Source of the DNA: Atrichornis clamosus
Lineage: Eukaryota; Chordata; Aves; Passeriformes; Menuridae
DNA: 64,000 nt
NCBI GenBank assembly: GCA_013400975.1
Contig: WBMZ01012123.1
Location: 1-64,000 of the forward strand
Reading direction: 5' to 3'
Each line of letters opens with the position of its first letter. Positions within the stretch are counted from its first letter, which is position 1. The notes beneath the pieces were generated by a model. That model worked only from the letters and a program-made list of their open reading frames with translations, ran no database searches and had not been told where the DNA came from. The translations under genes were made by a program, and so were the position numbers. Below, one piece after another: positions 35,501-48,590 of the stretch.

Positions 35501-38500
35501 CTAAGGACTGAGCCTGTGTTTAGAGATGCAGTGTGCCACGGAGGATGGAGGGGAAAGTGGTGATGGTGTGGGCAGGAGCTCTGAGACATTTCTTAACAAA
35601 CCCCTTTAAAGTGGTAGCACTTAGGTGGCAGCTCAGGGAAAGAACGAGCTCAAGCTTGGATATCCAACTGAAGATGTTCAGCAGGTCTGAATGTTAAAGT
35701 AACCTTTAGAGGTGGCTGACTCCTAGTTCATAGAGAGCCTTTGTATTCACTCTGTCAGAGAGCAGGAGAGCTGAAATTTCTACCTTGCAGGCAGTTTTAA
35801 AGTAGAAGTTACCAGAATCCAACCATTTTCTGTTGCTTTTCTGCAAAGGGTGATGAACAACAATCTGTTCTCAAAACATGAGAGCTTCTTTTAGAGTGTT
35901 GGTTACTGCAGAAAATTTTTCTTGTGTCCACTCCTACGTCTCAACCAGTCAACAGGACCTAGACTGTTTGGAAAACTCCTATGCATATTTTTCACTAGCA
36001 GTCTCTCAACTTAAACTGTGCAGTTTTCCTGGCTTTTGTTTAACTCAGGAAACAGCCATTAATAAGCACTGTTACAGGCAAAGGGAGAAACAACTATTTG
36101 AGTTGGACTGCCACAAAGCTTAAAGCATTCTGGTGATTGTTTCCTATCATTCCTTGTGTGTGAAGCCTAATGTAGAAGAGAAACTTGAGCTTGCAAAAAA
36201 TTTAAAAATCCTAGCAACCAGATTATTTTACTTCAAAGCAACAAATGGTTTCCTACTTAAGGAGATAGATCACTGTGTTCTGCAAGAGCAGTTTTGTGAC
36301 TTGATAATCAGAATTCAGGTTTGCAATTTAATGCAATTCAAAGTATGTATTAGAAGTAAAAACCCTGTCTGAGAGCAGACAACATACATTTCCTGACCCT
36401 GTGAGAACAACTTGTAGTCTGCAGTCAGAAAAGTGGACTGTTATTTTGTGATCAGCTGTAGCTGTCATCCTGATAATACTTCTCAGTAAGACAAGCAAGG
36501 CTTTTAGTTCCTTCTCATTCTTAAAGGCAGTAGTCCTTGCAAGGAATCTGTGTCACCTGCTTGCTGCAATAGTTTAAAATGAAAGTTTTCTTGAAAAAAT
36601 AAACATTTAGGCCTCAAATCAATAGCCTTATCATATTTGTGGCATTCAACCTGTAAGTTTATATCCCCCTCATTCTAATAATAAACATTTTCAGAATCCA
36701 AAAAGGAAGATGAGCGGTAAAGGCAATACTGACTTATCCTTAAAATGCTGGAAGGTCCTGTACAGATTTTCCCCCATTTTCAATAAACACTGTTACCTAG
36801 GTAAAGTGATTTCAGCACTTACACCAAAGGGTGTTTGTTTTTCCAGGCATGCAGAACCACTGGCACGTACAGTTTGAGTAGCAGGATGTTTCACACATAA
36901 GAATAAAGCTAAAGCAGGTAAAAGCAAGGCATATCAACATCCAGAAGCACAGTGTGTGTTGGTTTCTTACAAGGAGATTAAAAGACAGAAAGAAAAAGCT
37001 GCCATCATGTAGGAATTTCATGAGCGCTTTGCTAAAAGCATCTAAAACAACCATAAGATGTTGTAAAATAATGATCTTTACCAATGTTCTGAATTGCCAA
37101 AGATTTCTGTCTAACAGAAGGATCTGTCTGAAGCTTCCAATCAAATTTCCATGCTTTAGGAATTACTCAAGGAACAAACACAGCAGTTTCAAGAGCACAG
37201 TTTTAGCTTTCTCCCCCATTAAAAAAAAAAAAAAAGAAAAGAAAAGATACAGGTATAATGTCAAATGTCCTCTATCAGCTTTTCAGAGCCTAAAGCAGGG
37301 AGATGTTCAAAACAGCTGTGGCAAGGCTCCAGCAGTGGTAGGAGGAAAGCTTTGTCCTGCCTGCCAAGAATCTCAGCGACCGAGAGCAGCGGGCTGAACT
37401 TTGCCTTACATAGTGGCTGACAAGCCCAGAGGTCTGTACAGCTTTCATATTTTCATTTGACTTTACTTGCTTACAGAACTGTTAACTCTGTGGGAACCCA
37501 GGGGAAAAAAAAGCTTTCATTGTAAGCAACTAATTCATACTGTGTTAAGCCTGTAGTTAGAGGTCAGCTTTCACTCTGGCATCCAGCTACTACAGATTTC
37601 TCTTAACATAACTTCTCATAAAGACTTCCCCCACACACCACATATTGCCTGATAGGGGGGATTTATTCATCCCTTGACCAAAAGGGCCCTGCTTTGTCAG
37701 AAACACCCAAGAGGAAACCTCATGTGACATGTCCCACATTTGCATTTCACTGCTGAAGTGCTTAATCTTGCCCATGAAGAGCTCAGTGAACACAGGAGCC
37801 CCTAAACCTTCAATAGCCATTTTCCTAAGTTACCTTTACCACAGGACAACTGATGTATTCTTGGAAGCGTTTTATTTTGTCACTTCTTTGGTTTGTTGCT
37901 ATTCTGGTGCCTTGATGTGACATAACACTCTTTCCACTTCATTTTCATAAATCTTGTACCCCTCTAAAATGCAAATGACCAGGCTGAGACTATTGCATTC
38001 AGGAAGTTTTGGTGTGAATTTGGTTTAAACCACAGAACAGCTTCAAACAAAAGAACCAGATTTTCCTCTTCCCTTGAGCAAAGAAAAAAAAAGTAAGTTG
38101 TTTGGGGTTTGACATTTAATAACATAATGTTCTACTTTGCAGAGTTACTTTTGTTTAGAAAATTCTGCTTTTTAAGCCATGCTTTGGATAAGGGTTAGTA
38201 TTTTGTCTTTCCCAAAATATATTTTGGAGTGTGTGTTCTTCAGTTGTTAATTTTTTGTTGGCTTTGCCAAGAACACTCAAGCATTTGAGGCTGAGTAAGA
38301 CCCATGCATTTTTTTTCTCCTACTCAGGAAGTCTCTCTTCCCCCAGTTCAGTCCCTGAACCAATATCTAGTTCTACTAAAGGACACTTTAATTCTAGATC
38401 ATGGACTGAATCTGCAAAGGCATTTCAGTGCCTGACTCCCACATGAACAATAGGAACCACTGAGAAGTGGGCTGATTACTTTTCACTTTTTCAGTGAGCA

Positions 38501-40270
38501 CTGTGCTATCAGCTCGGATTCTTTCCACTTCTCATTCCTTGCCCCTCCCTGCAAAGAAAATACCATGACATTTTGCTCCAGAGGAACATGTTTGATTTCA
38601 CAGATGCTGGAAGTTGCCCACACAAGCTTTTTTTCCTCTTCATGCAAGGAATGGGGTGGGCATGCCAAGGAGCATCAGATGTGCTTTACCCCATTTTCTG
38701 CCTGAAAACTGAGGGGGAACCATGAAAGCTGAGGTCATGGAACAAGCAGGCTACTGCAGCAAGGAGGCCAAAGTGTTTTCCCACAGCACAACACCATATC
38801 AGGATTCTTTCCAGGGAAGCTGAAGGAGAAGGTGCTCATGCACATGCTATTAGTCAGCCTCCAGTGAGATGGCAGGACAGTGGGGAGAGGGGATCTGTAC
38901 AAAGTGTTCCTGTGTGAATTAAAAAAAGGGGATTTATAAACTGCTGAAGTGTCTATCATGTGAGTTTTGTTTCCCTTTTAGTCCTAACCAGGATTTTTAT
39001 GGCAAAAGCAGCAAGAAGATTGCCTGCTGCTCGTGAAGCTGTATTTGTGCTGTCACATGAGTGATGCACACCTGACTGCAGATTAAACGAGAGCTTCTCA
39101 CACACACCCACCCTGTATTTTAAGATAGTTGAATTCTACCTTTCTCATTATGCTCATGTTCACACTTACACTAACAGTTCAAATTTCCAGCCTTACCTCT
39201 GACCATTTTATCTTTTTCCTGTCAATGTTAAACGAGTAACTCTAAGCAGAACCCCAACCCCAAAAATACAGACAAGTTGCCTCCTCTGTATTAGTAGCCT
39301 TGAGAATATTACTAGTCCTCCTACCTGCAAGCAAAGTTAATAAAAGTAATATGGTACAATCAGAGTTTACCCTGCCATGGTTATACTTCATGGATTTCAG
39401 CTATCTTTAGTTCAAACTTAACTTTCTCACAAGAATTAAAGTTTGTTAAAGAGCACCCCAGATAATTCTATCCAGCAGGAACACCTTTAGTGACCGCTGT
39501 ATCCATTTTACTGAGTTCTCCCACTGTATTGTATAACCCAGTGTGTTCCCATACTTATTAATGAGTGATGCATTAATGGAATTGCCATATAATCACAGAT
39601 AAAGGAAGAGGGGAAAACTATTACTAAGAAACATGTGATACACTGAGTCTTAAAATACTCTTAAGATAGGTCTGAACTACTTGCTGGCTAAGAAACTGCT
39701 GAATCATGCCCTTAGACTCATACCAAAAATAGCATTTCATTTGGCAAGCACATACAAGCTATTAATGTTCCCTATTGTTCAAACCTGCTGATTAGCTCTG
39801 GTCACAAAGGATGAAAAAGCATTCTCCTACCTCTTCTGTCTCCTTGAGAGAAAGAAAATAGCAAATATGTTTTCTTCTACAGTAGTTCTCCCTTTCACAC
39901 TATCAGCTTTTAAAAGAATGAGAAAGTTTCCAATACCTTTTCAAAGTGTTCTGTGAGCTCTCTGCATTTGACAAAACTTAGAAGAAACTTTACTTGCCTT
40001 CTTACACACATAGCATTGATGGGTAGCAGATATCACTCACCTCTCAGTTGTAGTCCTTCCGGGTGAGACTGTGATGTTCTCAGGACATGATCTGTAAGTT
40101 ATTTCTTAGACTTAAGGGGAAAAAAGAGCATTTCTTGATCATTTAAAGATTAGATTAATATGAAGAAAGAAGTTCTCTCCGAAATCTAAGAAAAAGTGAC
40201 TGCTTAATGCCCTTAATGAGGAGGGAGAGGTTTTAAACAGTTGAGTTGAAAAGCCCCAGCTGGAGTTAAT
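29501..40270. other. Intergenic, no gene recognised
   Basis: AT-rich sequence holding a (TA)n tract at 30641-30660 and an A-rich run near 37221-37248. ORFs up to 147 codons lack domains or conserved-looking composition. Confidence 0.65.
30641..30660. repeat. (TA)n microsatellite
   Basis: Ten TA units directly followed by CACC. Confidence 0.95.
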
Positions 40271-43200
40271 TTTGTTCTCTAAGAGGCTTTGTAATTACTG
40301 TGTTTCCTGGCCTTCAGCATCACAGGTGGAAAGAGAGACAAGAATTAGCCCTCAGTTTCTCTGGGTGCCTCGTTACCTTCTCCCTCATTTCTTCTGTCCT
40401 GCTGTGACAGAGGCCCGGACTGAAGTCCTGGGTTTATCAGCAGCAGTAGTGCCATGCAGGCTGCTGGGATGAACTTGGACACATCTGTCTGAGGGGGCTG
40501 GACACCCCTCTTCCAGCAGCAGAACTTCCACCCTTTTTCCAGACCCTGTTTCAGTGTGCAGGGCCCCTTGCTTTGGCCCTGCTGCTACTCAGCTGCTACT
40601 GGCCTCGCCCTGGAAGCGATAAGGAAAGGAATAGCAAAAGGTCAGGCAGAGCAGCCCCTCACCAGAATTGCCAGGGGCCAGGCAATGCCAAATCGTAGAG
40701 GGAAGACTAAGAAGGGAAGAAATATTTTCTCTGCTCGGTGTGGGAGTGTTACTTCCCACCTCTCTGGTCGACTTCACCTCTCCACAGTGGCTGACTGCCA
40801 TCCATGTAGTATCTGACCATTTAAAACACCTTGATGTTTTTAGGAAAAATAGAACGTGTGTTACCCTTGAACCATCTGCTCTGTAAACCTTTACACAAGA
40901 GTTTGGGCATCACATAAAGAAGCATTCTCACGCCCTTTTTAATACAGAAGGGGTAAGAAAAATGTCTGTGGTGACACAGCCACTCGAAGTTGTAGCTCTT
41001 GCATTTTATCTGTAACTTACATGTTATTATGTAATTTTTCTTGCAAATAAAATCCGTTTTTGAAAAGCAAAATAATCTCTAGGCAGGAATTGTGGGTGGC
41101 CTGACTCTCCAGCCTCTGTGGAGGGCAGTTAGAGAACTTTAACTTGTGGGAGGCTGGACACACAGGGTGTGTTGAAGAGACAGGCTGAGAGAATTTGCTG
41201 CTTTAGCCAAGCTGCTGTATCCACACAGCATAGGGGGTTATAGGTGCTTTGTGCCACATATTTCTGCTATATAGAATGAACCCTCAGCACGTGATAATCA
41301 CAGTTACCTTTGTGCTGTGCATTTCTCACAAGTTCACGAATAACTCACTGAACTCTTCAGCACAGCTCTAATTAGTTAATTCCTCTTGGTCTCTGCCTGA
41401 TAGGATTTCCTGAAATCCACAAACACATTTTGCTTCGTTACTCTAATTTTTTCTATTTCAACAGCAAGTAACTGAGATGATCAGAATCAGAAATGGTGGT
41501 CCCCTGCAGTCACCGAGCCTGAGACACAAACAACCTCAGTCAGCATCAGTAGGATGGTACACAGCTCTTAGCCCAGGTGACCAGAGGCAGCAGGAGGATC
41601 TAGAGGAGGTTTACTGTAGAGGGCCAAGTGATTCTTCAGAGTAAGGGACCAAGGAAAGATGGTAATGTCCACGGAATAAACTCAAGGTCTGAAGGGTGCA
41701 GGGATTTCAATGACTAGAAGAGAAGTAATCCTGTGAAACCAATGGTCCTTATTCTGTAGTGTGTCCTGTGTCATACATTCCTGGTGGCCTATTGTACTTC
41801 CTTCTTCCTTTTATCATCCCAGTCTCCCACATCTCTCTCTCAGTCTTTGCTGCTCTGTGAAACCCAGTCAGAACTGTCTTTCTCACTTCAAACCAAAGCT
41901 TGCAGTTCAGCCTCCAGAACTGGCTTGCTTTCCCCATCCTGTTGTTTTGTGATCGTAGCCAAACTTCTGCTATAATTTAGTTAGCATTATGTAACTAAAG
42001 AATTGATGAGTCACCCTCAAGCACATCTAATAATGCCTTGTATCACTTCCTCAGGATGGTCTTGAGAAACTGGTCCTTCCCTTTTTATTAACAGAGCTAC
42101 TTGTAGATTTAAGCAAAGCTAGCTGAATAAAAATGCATTGTAGAAACTGCAGTCAGTACTACTGAAGTGAGCTACTCCTCACTATTTTATGGCTTAAACT
42201 TTTACTCAGTAAGTTTCACAAGCAGCAATATATAATGACCAAATTGTTTATAATGTATCTAACAAGAAGCAGGATAACACGCTGATATCCTCCTATTCTG
42301 AAGTATTAACAAGGAGGATTAGAACTGCAATTATTTGTTACTGATTCTCTTTATTAAAAGAGAATTAGAAGACCAAAATGCTAATAATCATTCCCTGATG
42401 TCCCGGTTTGAGACAACATAACGAGGAAAATGTTTGTCCTTTAACATCTTATGAGTTTATTCAACTCATGTCTGACTATGAGGATTCAATTCTGACATAA
42501 AGCAGAGGATAGGGATACCTAGTATCTTAGTCACTCCAAGGCACCTGAATATATATTTTTGTTAATTCAGTACAATATTTACTTGTTGTCCTCTCCCAAG
42601 GTGAAGGTTCTTGGAATTTATAATAGTGTATGGAGGTCTGCACAGAATGACCTCAGGTAATGCTTAAGTATGATCCCAAGAAATGCTGCACACATTCAGT
42701 GAACTACAAAAATAAAAGTTGCTGTTGCCTTGACCATCACGTTTGGCACTAGGTCACAAGGAAACCACTAGGTCCATGAAAACCACTGAACACCCTGCCA
42801 GGGGTCACCAACTGGATGCCCTCTTGATCTCTCTTTTCTGGTGTCAAATTTGTCAATGCGTACAAAATTATCTTCAGCAAATAGGTGATGCACGGGAAAT
42901 TTATAGACCCAGAAATCAGCACCTACACTGAACACACAGTACTGAACGTGCAACTTCCATGGTTTGGAGCTCTGTGGATGTGGAGGTATGTGGTGAGGGT
43001 TGAGGGGAACGCTGATCTGTGCTTTAATTCCTTTGTGACATTTAAGAGGATTTGCCAGAAAGTGCTGAGGTGACTCACATGATCTTCCAGCACTTCTGTT
43101 TCCATGCTCTGATACTCATCTAACCTATGTCCCCTGTGACCAAGTGGGAAATGCCAACTAGAGCAGTAGATGCAACATGAAAAAGAAGGACAAAACTGGC

Positions 43201-45404
43201 CTGAAGCTAAGCTTTCTGCTGAGCATCCAGCTATCACCCTTGGTTTCCTCTGTTTGCTCTGTTCCATTTAGATAAGACAACATTTAGATTTTAGCACAGC
43301 TAAGCAGATAAAATGAAACTGTACATTCCTATATAGCCCTGAACTTGAACTTCTACCCCATATTAATAATCCAAGTAAATAAGCCAAGTTACCATTTTGT
43401 TACTGAAAATTTAGTCTCAGTTAGGAAAGCAGAACTGGGTAGGAATCAGTGTTTGTGGAGGGAGGACACACCTCAGCAACCATCTTAAGAAAAGAAAAAT
43501 GACTCTTAATGTCTAATCAGGCTGCGTTTGCTCTGAAACCAAAGACTAGGCCTCCTCAGATCTGATTCCTTTATTCAGAAAGTCTGTTCCTCCTTGTGTC
43601 CACACAGTCACACAAAATTAAAGAAAATAGAGGAAACAAACAGTGGGAGAACAGTTTCTTTTCCCTCTTTTGGCTAAGATGAGCCTAATGACACAGATTC
43701 TGGGGAAGGAATTAAAGGTGATGAGATATATTTTGTTCTTTTGTAGCTACTGTGGATTTTGCACAGGGCTATTGATATCTGCAGCCTCAGGCACTAATTA
43801 GAGCAAGAGAGAGAAGAAAACAGAAGAGCCAAAGCATGACTCTACTTCTTTGACAACTGAAAATCCCTGGAAAGGCCATCCTGGGATAGCAAAGGCATTA
43901 AAAGTATAGTTAAAGGTCCTTGGAGTGTGCAAGACAAAAATGGCTTTATAATAAGATATAAGAGAAACATTGTCTTAAAAGTAAGTAAATAAATGCTTCC
44001 CAACACATAAAAAGTTTCTTTTTATTCCATAGGAGGAAGAAACTTTTTCAAAAGACATCCAGGAGACGCTTTTGTACAAAATTTTTCTCCCTGGAGAAAC
44101 ATTTAATTTTTTTTTTAAATTCTTTCCACGGGCATATACTGTTAGTGCTATTTTGTGTGTTCCTCTCCAATAACTGGTTGTATTCTGACTGCCCCACTGT
44201 GTGCAGGGGTTGCAGGACAGTTTGTTTCTGATACCATCCATTCAGTCCACTGATAGCTTGAGGTTATGCTACTGAAATTTGCAGGGGGTTTGTGCTTAGA
44301 TATCCAGGAAGGAAGCTCTGCAGCCTGGACGGGCTGTTTGGTGTTTCTTTGGTCCCCAGCTGTGTCTCAGTTTGCTCCTTTCAGGCATGGCTAAACAATG
44401 CCAAGGTCAGTACAGGATGACAGGGAATAGTATATTGCAGGCAAGCAAATAAAGTCAAAACTGTCCCAAAGAATGGATTCTTTATCTTGATTGGTTATCT
44501 TTAGAAGATAAATGGACTGCAGCACACTTCATACTGTAAACAGTAACTTTGACTGGCCTTACTCCAGTAGCAGCTGAACAAATATTTCTAACATTGTCAA
44601 CTCCTCCTCCCTCTTTCTCAGCTGGACAGACCACATATTACTGTAACTCCCTGTCAGTTCTTCTATCTGAGGTAGTTAGGCAGGGGAAGGAAGCTCCCAG
44701 AAATAAAGGAATTCAGATATTGCATTTACTTTTTCAGCAGCCTTAGAATAAAATTGTGCCTTTCTAGAACCAGCCTCAGAAAACACAGCCTAAATTCTCC
44801 AAGTTAAGAGCTGCAGCTCTTACCTAAATCAGCAGGATACTGACAGCTACAGGAGCTCAAAGAAGCAGGCTGGATAGATGTACACATAAAATGCAGGCAG
44901 GCTCTGCACAGGAATATTATGTGAGCATTTTGGAAAACAGTGAAGATCAGCTATGTCAGTGCTCGACAAAATCTGTGGTAATTGTGAAATTTTGACAGTA
45001 CTCAGAAAAAACCCTTTAAATCTTTTAAGAGATGCCTGAACATTTTAATCCTGCAGAACCACTTTTAATAGAAAATCCAGAGGTTGCTTATAAACTGAAG
45101 GCAAAAACTAAGACTGGTCTACTGTCTCAGCAGAGGTTCTAGAGGCAATACTGGAGAACTGCAGAAATATATTACACGCAATTGGAGAAAAACAGAGCTG
45201 GAAAAAATGGTACCGGCCCTTGAAGAATCAGGATTAGAAACTCCATAACTTGCAGGATTTCAAGCATGCTGCAATCTGACTTTGCTAATGCTTGTCTTCT
45301 CCAGCAAGATTACACGTAATCTCCATGCCCTTTTACATAGGCAGGTATGGTTAGGACATCAGCTCTCAGTCTCTAAATGACCTGAATTCTTTCACTCGTC
45401 TCAC
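40271..45404. other. Intergenic, moderately GC-richer start, no gene recognised
   Basis: Positions 40271-40830 have higher G+C than their surroundings and overlapping 66 to 86 codon ORFs on both strands. The remainder is AT-rich. No domain, RNA gene or repeat family identified. Confidence 0.6.
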
Positions 45405-45512
45405 TTCAAAGAATTACAGTGTGGGTAAGGTTGGAAAGGACCACTGGAGGTGGTTTAGTCCAACCTCCCTGCTCAAGCAGGGTCCCCTAGAGCACGTTAC
45501 TCAGCATTTCCC
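45405..45512 (-). mobile_element. CR1 LINE fragment (3' end)
   Basis: GGTTGGAAAGGACCACTGGA, then TAGTCCAACCTCCCTGCTCA and AGCAGGGTCCCCTAGAGCA, is the hallmark order of a complemented CR1 3' end ('ggttggaaaggacctctggaggtc', 'agtccaacctccctgctcaagcagggtcacctagagca'). It is the best-preserved repeat in the window and supports an avian origin. The element's 3' end faces left. Confidence 0.85.
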
Positions 45513-46109
45513 AGAGCTCTGACTACAACTGTTGCATTATTCTGGCTTCTCTCTGGTTATCACTGCTGTTCAAGATGGATACGAAGGAAAAATGGGCTGC
45601 AGGTGTCCATTCTTTTCAATTCCAAAGAGAAGAGCAGCCTATATGATTGAATTATTGAAACAGGCATGTTACAGATCCCCCTTCCATTTATTTTTTAATG
45701 TTACTTATGTTTTGCCTTTATTATGCTATAACCTCACAATTACTTTCTACAATAATTGATAAGCATTCCCTACCCCGTATTTGAGGAATTGGTTGTGCCT
45801 AAATGTAGTGCCTTGTCTGAATTGGATTTCATCTGATTTTTGTCTGGACTTCATCAGTTTTTCTTGGTGTGCCATTGACAGCAGACATAGAGCCATATCA
45901 CACATGACATTACTGACACGACACATTTTCACCCACTCTCCTCTAAGGACACAGGACTTCTGCAATCACACTGCTCTCTGGTACCTCCATCACTTCCGGA
46001 CAAACAGCTTTTGAACCGCTTGGTTAATTCCATCTAAATATGATGAAAGAGAAAGGTTTCAAAGTTTGCCTTCAGCAGGTGGGTAGAGAAACCTGAAACT
46101 CTTTCTGTT
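45513..46109. other. Intergenic, no gene recognised
   Basis: Mixed sequence between the CR1 fragment and the CpG-rich patch. Only short overlapping ORFs on both strands. Confidence 0.6.
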
Positions 46110-46460
46110 CCCAAGGTCTTTGGCAGAGCAGGAGCCTCCCGGGTGCTGTTCGTGCCCTCAGCTGGCTCAGCCCTGGCCCGAGCGCTCACGGGCCCCTGGC
46201 ACACGTGTCGCGCCCCAGGATCAGGCACAGCAGCTGCTCTGCTGTGCTCCGCTGGGACAACAGGGGAGGGGGAGCACTGCGGGACCACCTCGTGCAAGGG
46301 ACGGGATTACACAGGACAGGGGCAGGAGCTACAGCTATTGCAGCCTGTGGTGTGTACAGCCCCAGGACACGCAGAGAGAGAAAACCACGCCGCTGCTGCT
46401 CAAGGACGAGCTGCCTCTCAGACTCCAGCACGCCGTCACAGGGACATGGATGTCCTGTTA
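46110..46460. other. CpG-rich intergenic patch
   Basis: About 18 CpG dinucleotides lie between 46139 and 46435, far above the nearly CpG-free flanks, with high G+C throughout. Three plus-strand and two minus-strand ORFs overlap here (the largest 46120-46503, 127 codons), a consequence of few stop codons in GC-rich DNA. It could be an orphan CpG island, a young insertion or a non-coding RNA promoter. No family was recognised. Confidence 0.5.
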
Positions 46461-48590
46461 TATTGCCTCCCTCCTGGCTGAAGGGAACAATGGCTTGTCA
46501 TGAACTGAGCTGGGGTGTTTTCTGAGCCAACCTCTACACCTGCAACATGTGTTTTGCTGTTTGGGATGGGATTTTTGGATCTTCATGAGTTATGCTTAGC
46601 TATCTAGGGAACTTCTAACAGCAGCATCTACTGTACATTCTCTTTCCCTTATCCACCAAAGGAAGAGATTCAGATTTTCTAAACGTAAGTAACTTCCCAT
46701 GTATTTACAAAGGATTAAGAACTCTTAACGTGTAAGAACAGATTGCTCCATCACTCTATACCTAGACTAAGAGTGGAAAGCACATAGTTGCATGCTTCTC
46801 TTGTGACCAAATACAATAAACTTTAACTAGAAAGAAATATTGACCCACACAAGGACAAGCTGAAGTATTTGGAAAAGCATTATTGAACAGCATGCACTTT
46901 GTCCATGCTCTTTGCAAGCCTTTAAGCAAACATCCTTGTTCAGTTCTTTCTGTGCTTCAGAGAGGCAAAATAGTGTCTTTTTTAAAGCAGAAGCTAAAGG
47001 CATAGTCTTATTCCAGGAGTAAAATACTTTTTACTACACCATGCAGTTAAAGCACCCACAAGCAGGAAAAAGCATGTGTAACTACAGAGGGCAAGACAAA
47101 AAGGACATTACTCTAACACATATTACTAGCTTCTCTAGCACTAAGTACTTGAGAAAGACATGCAGAGTACAGCACAATATATTCCTGGAGAACCTGAAAA
47201 TAGGTCAGTCTTGAGACAGATAGAAAGGCATTACCACCTTCAGAGTGCTAGATTTAGAAAAGCTGCATCTATTAATTGCACTCTTCCTTAGCAGAAACAG
47301 TCTTTACTCTGATTCCTAACACACACACACACCATATACTTTATAGAAGCAATTTTTAAACTACTAGATATGAACCTATTTACTCCTTTGGAATTTTTAA
47401 GAGACAGATCTTTCATTAAAGAAACAAAATAATTTAAAGTGAAGGGTCTCAGTTCACTCTTCTTCCTTTAATAAGATTCAACTTTCAATCTCCATTATCA
47501 GTGCTTACTTTATGAAAATGGTTTTGAAAACAAGAGCAATTAAGTATTTCAGAGCAGAAGAAAAAAAATACAGAATATACAACATAACCTTGCCTTCCAA
47601 AGGCAGGGCTGATCTCTCAACTATCCAGTAAGCTAAGTAATGCAACAAGCAAATAAACAGTGGTAGATATCTCCAATCACTCTACCTTTGGTTGCTGAGC
47701 ACTGAATTCCACAGGGGCTTAAAAAACTCAGAATTCACAAAATGTGAACAACTGAGTAAAAAAACAGTGAAACCATCAAATGGTAAATTGTGAAGGGGCT
47801 TCTTCAGTTTAAAGAAGTGTCCTTTATCTATTAAATACACAATACCATTCAGAAATCTTTGTACTTTTATACTTATGGGGTAGATATGTCTACCTACACT
47901 TTCAAGTCAGTATTCTAACACTTGTCTTAATTTGTAAGTGGCAGTGAGGGAGGCAAACACTCCTAAAAATGAAATTTGGCAATCTGACTTTAACATTAAC
48001 AGTTAGGTAGCTCTTAAGAAAGACCTACAACTCACCCTCATTCTACTAAGTCTGACACATGCAACAAAGCCTGTAGTTTTAACTCACCATATTTTAATTC
48101 CCACATGGGAACAAACAATTACTACTAATAATTCTAATTCCCATAGGGAAATAACACGGTAGTAACGTAACTGGGGACAAACCATAAAGGCATGTTTCGG
48201 GGAAAGTCTCTAGTTCAAAGTGGAATCAGATCAGAGAACTAATGAACAAACACAACATCCTTCTAAAGATCTACTCTTTGTGCGAACATATCCTAAATAC
48301 ACATAACCAGAGGCAGTCCTATATGAAATATTCTGGGTTTAGCTTCATCTGTTGTGTCTTAACTTACTGCTGTGCATGGTAAATAAAAAGCAATTCACCA
48401 AAGTTACAGGGTCATTGAAAGATCTTGACTACACTTGGCATTTGCTTCCTCCTCAATGCTATTTGTTTGTGCTTCATGGCTGTTCCAACCCATCACATAA
48501 AAGTGCTTTCTGCAAAGGAATCATGCTAAGTGTAGCATACCAAGATACCCACAAACTGAATAATACAGGACAAATAAGTTTTTATGCAAA
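46461..48590. other. AT-rich intergenic sequence, no gene recognised
   Basis: AT-rich, with a short (CA)n tract at 47320-47332. No coding frame or repeat family seen. Confidence 0.65.
47320..47332. repeat. Short (CA)n tract
   Basis: Six CA units in AT-rich intergenic sequence. Confidence 0.8.

Noticed and set aside
36954..37397. 147-codon ORF in the intergenic region
   Set aside because: Lys-rich translation partly made of an A-rich run, no domain or splice context.
46120..46503. Overlapping GC-rich ORFs on both strands as a possible gene
   Set aside because: Several frames are open at once because stops are rare in GC-rich DNA. No frame has a recognisable protein signature, so only the CpG patch is reported.
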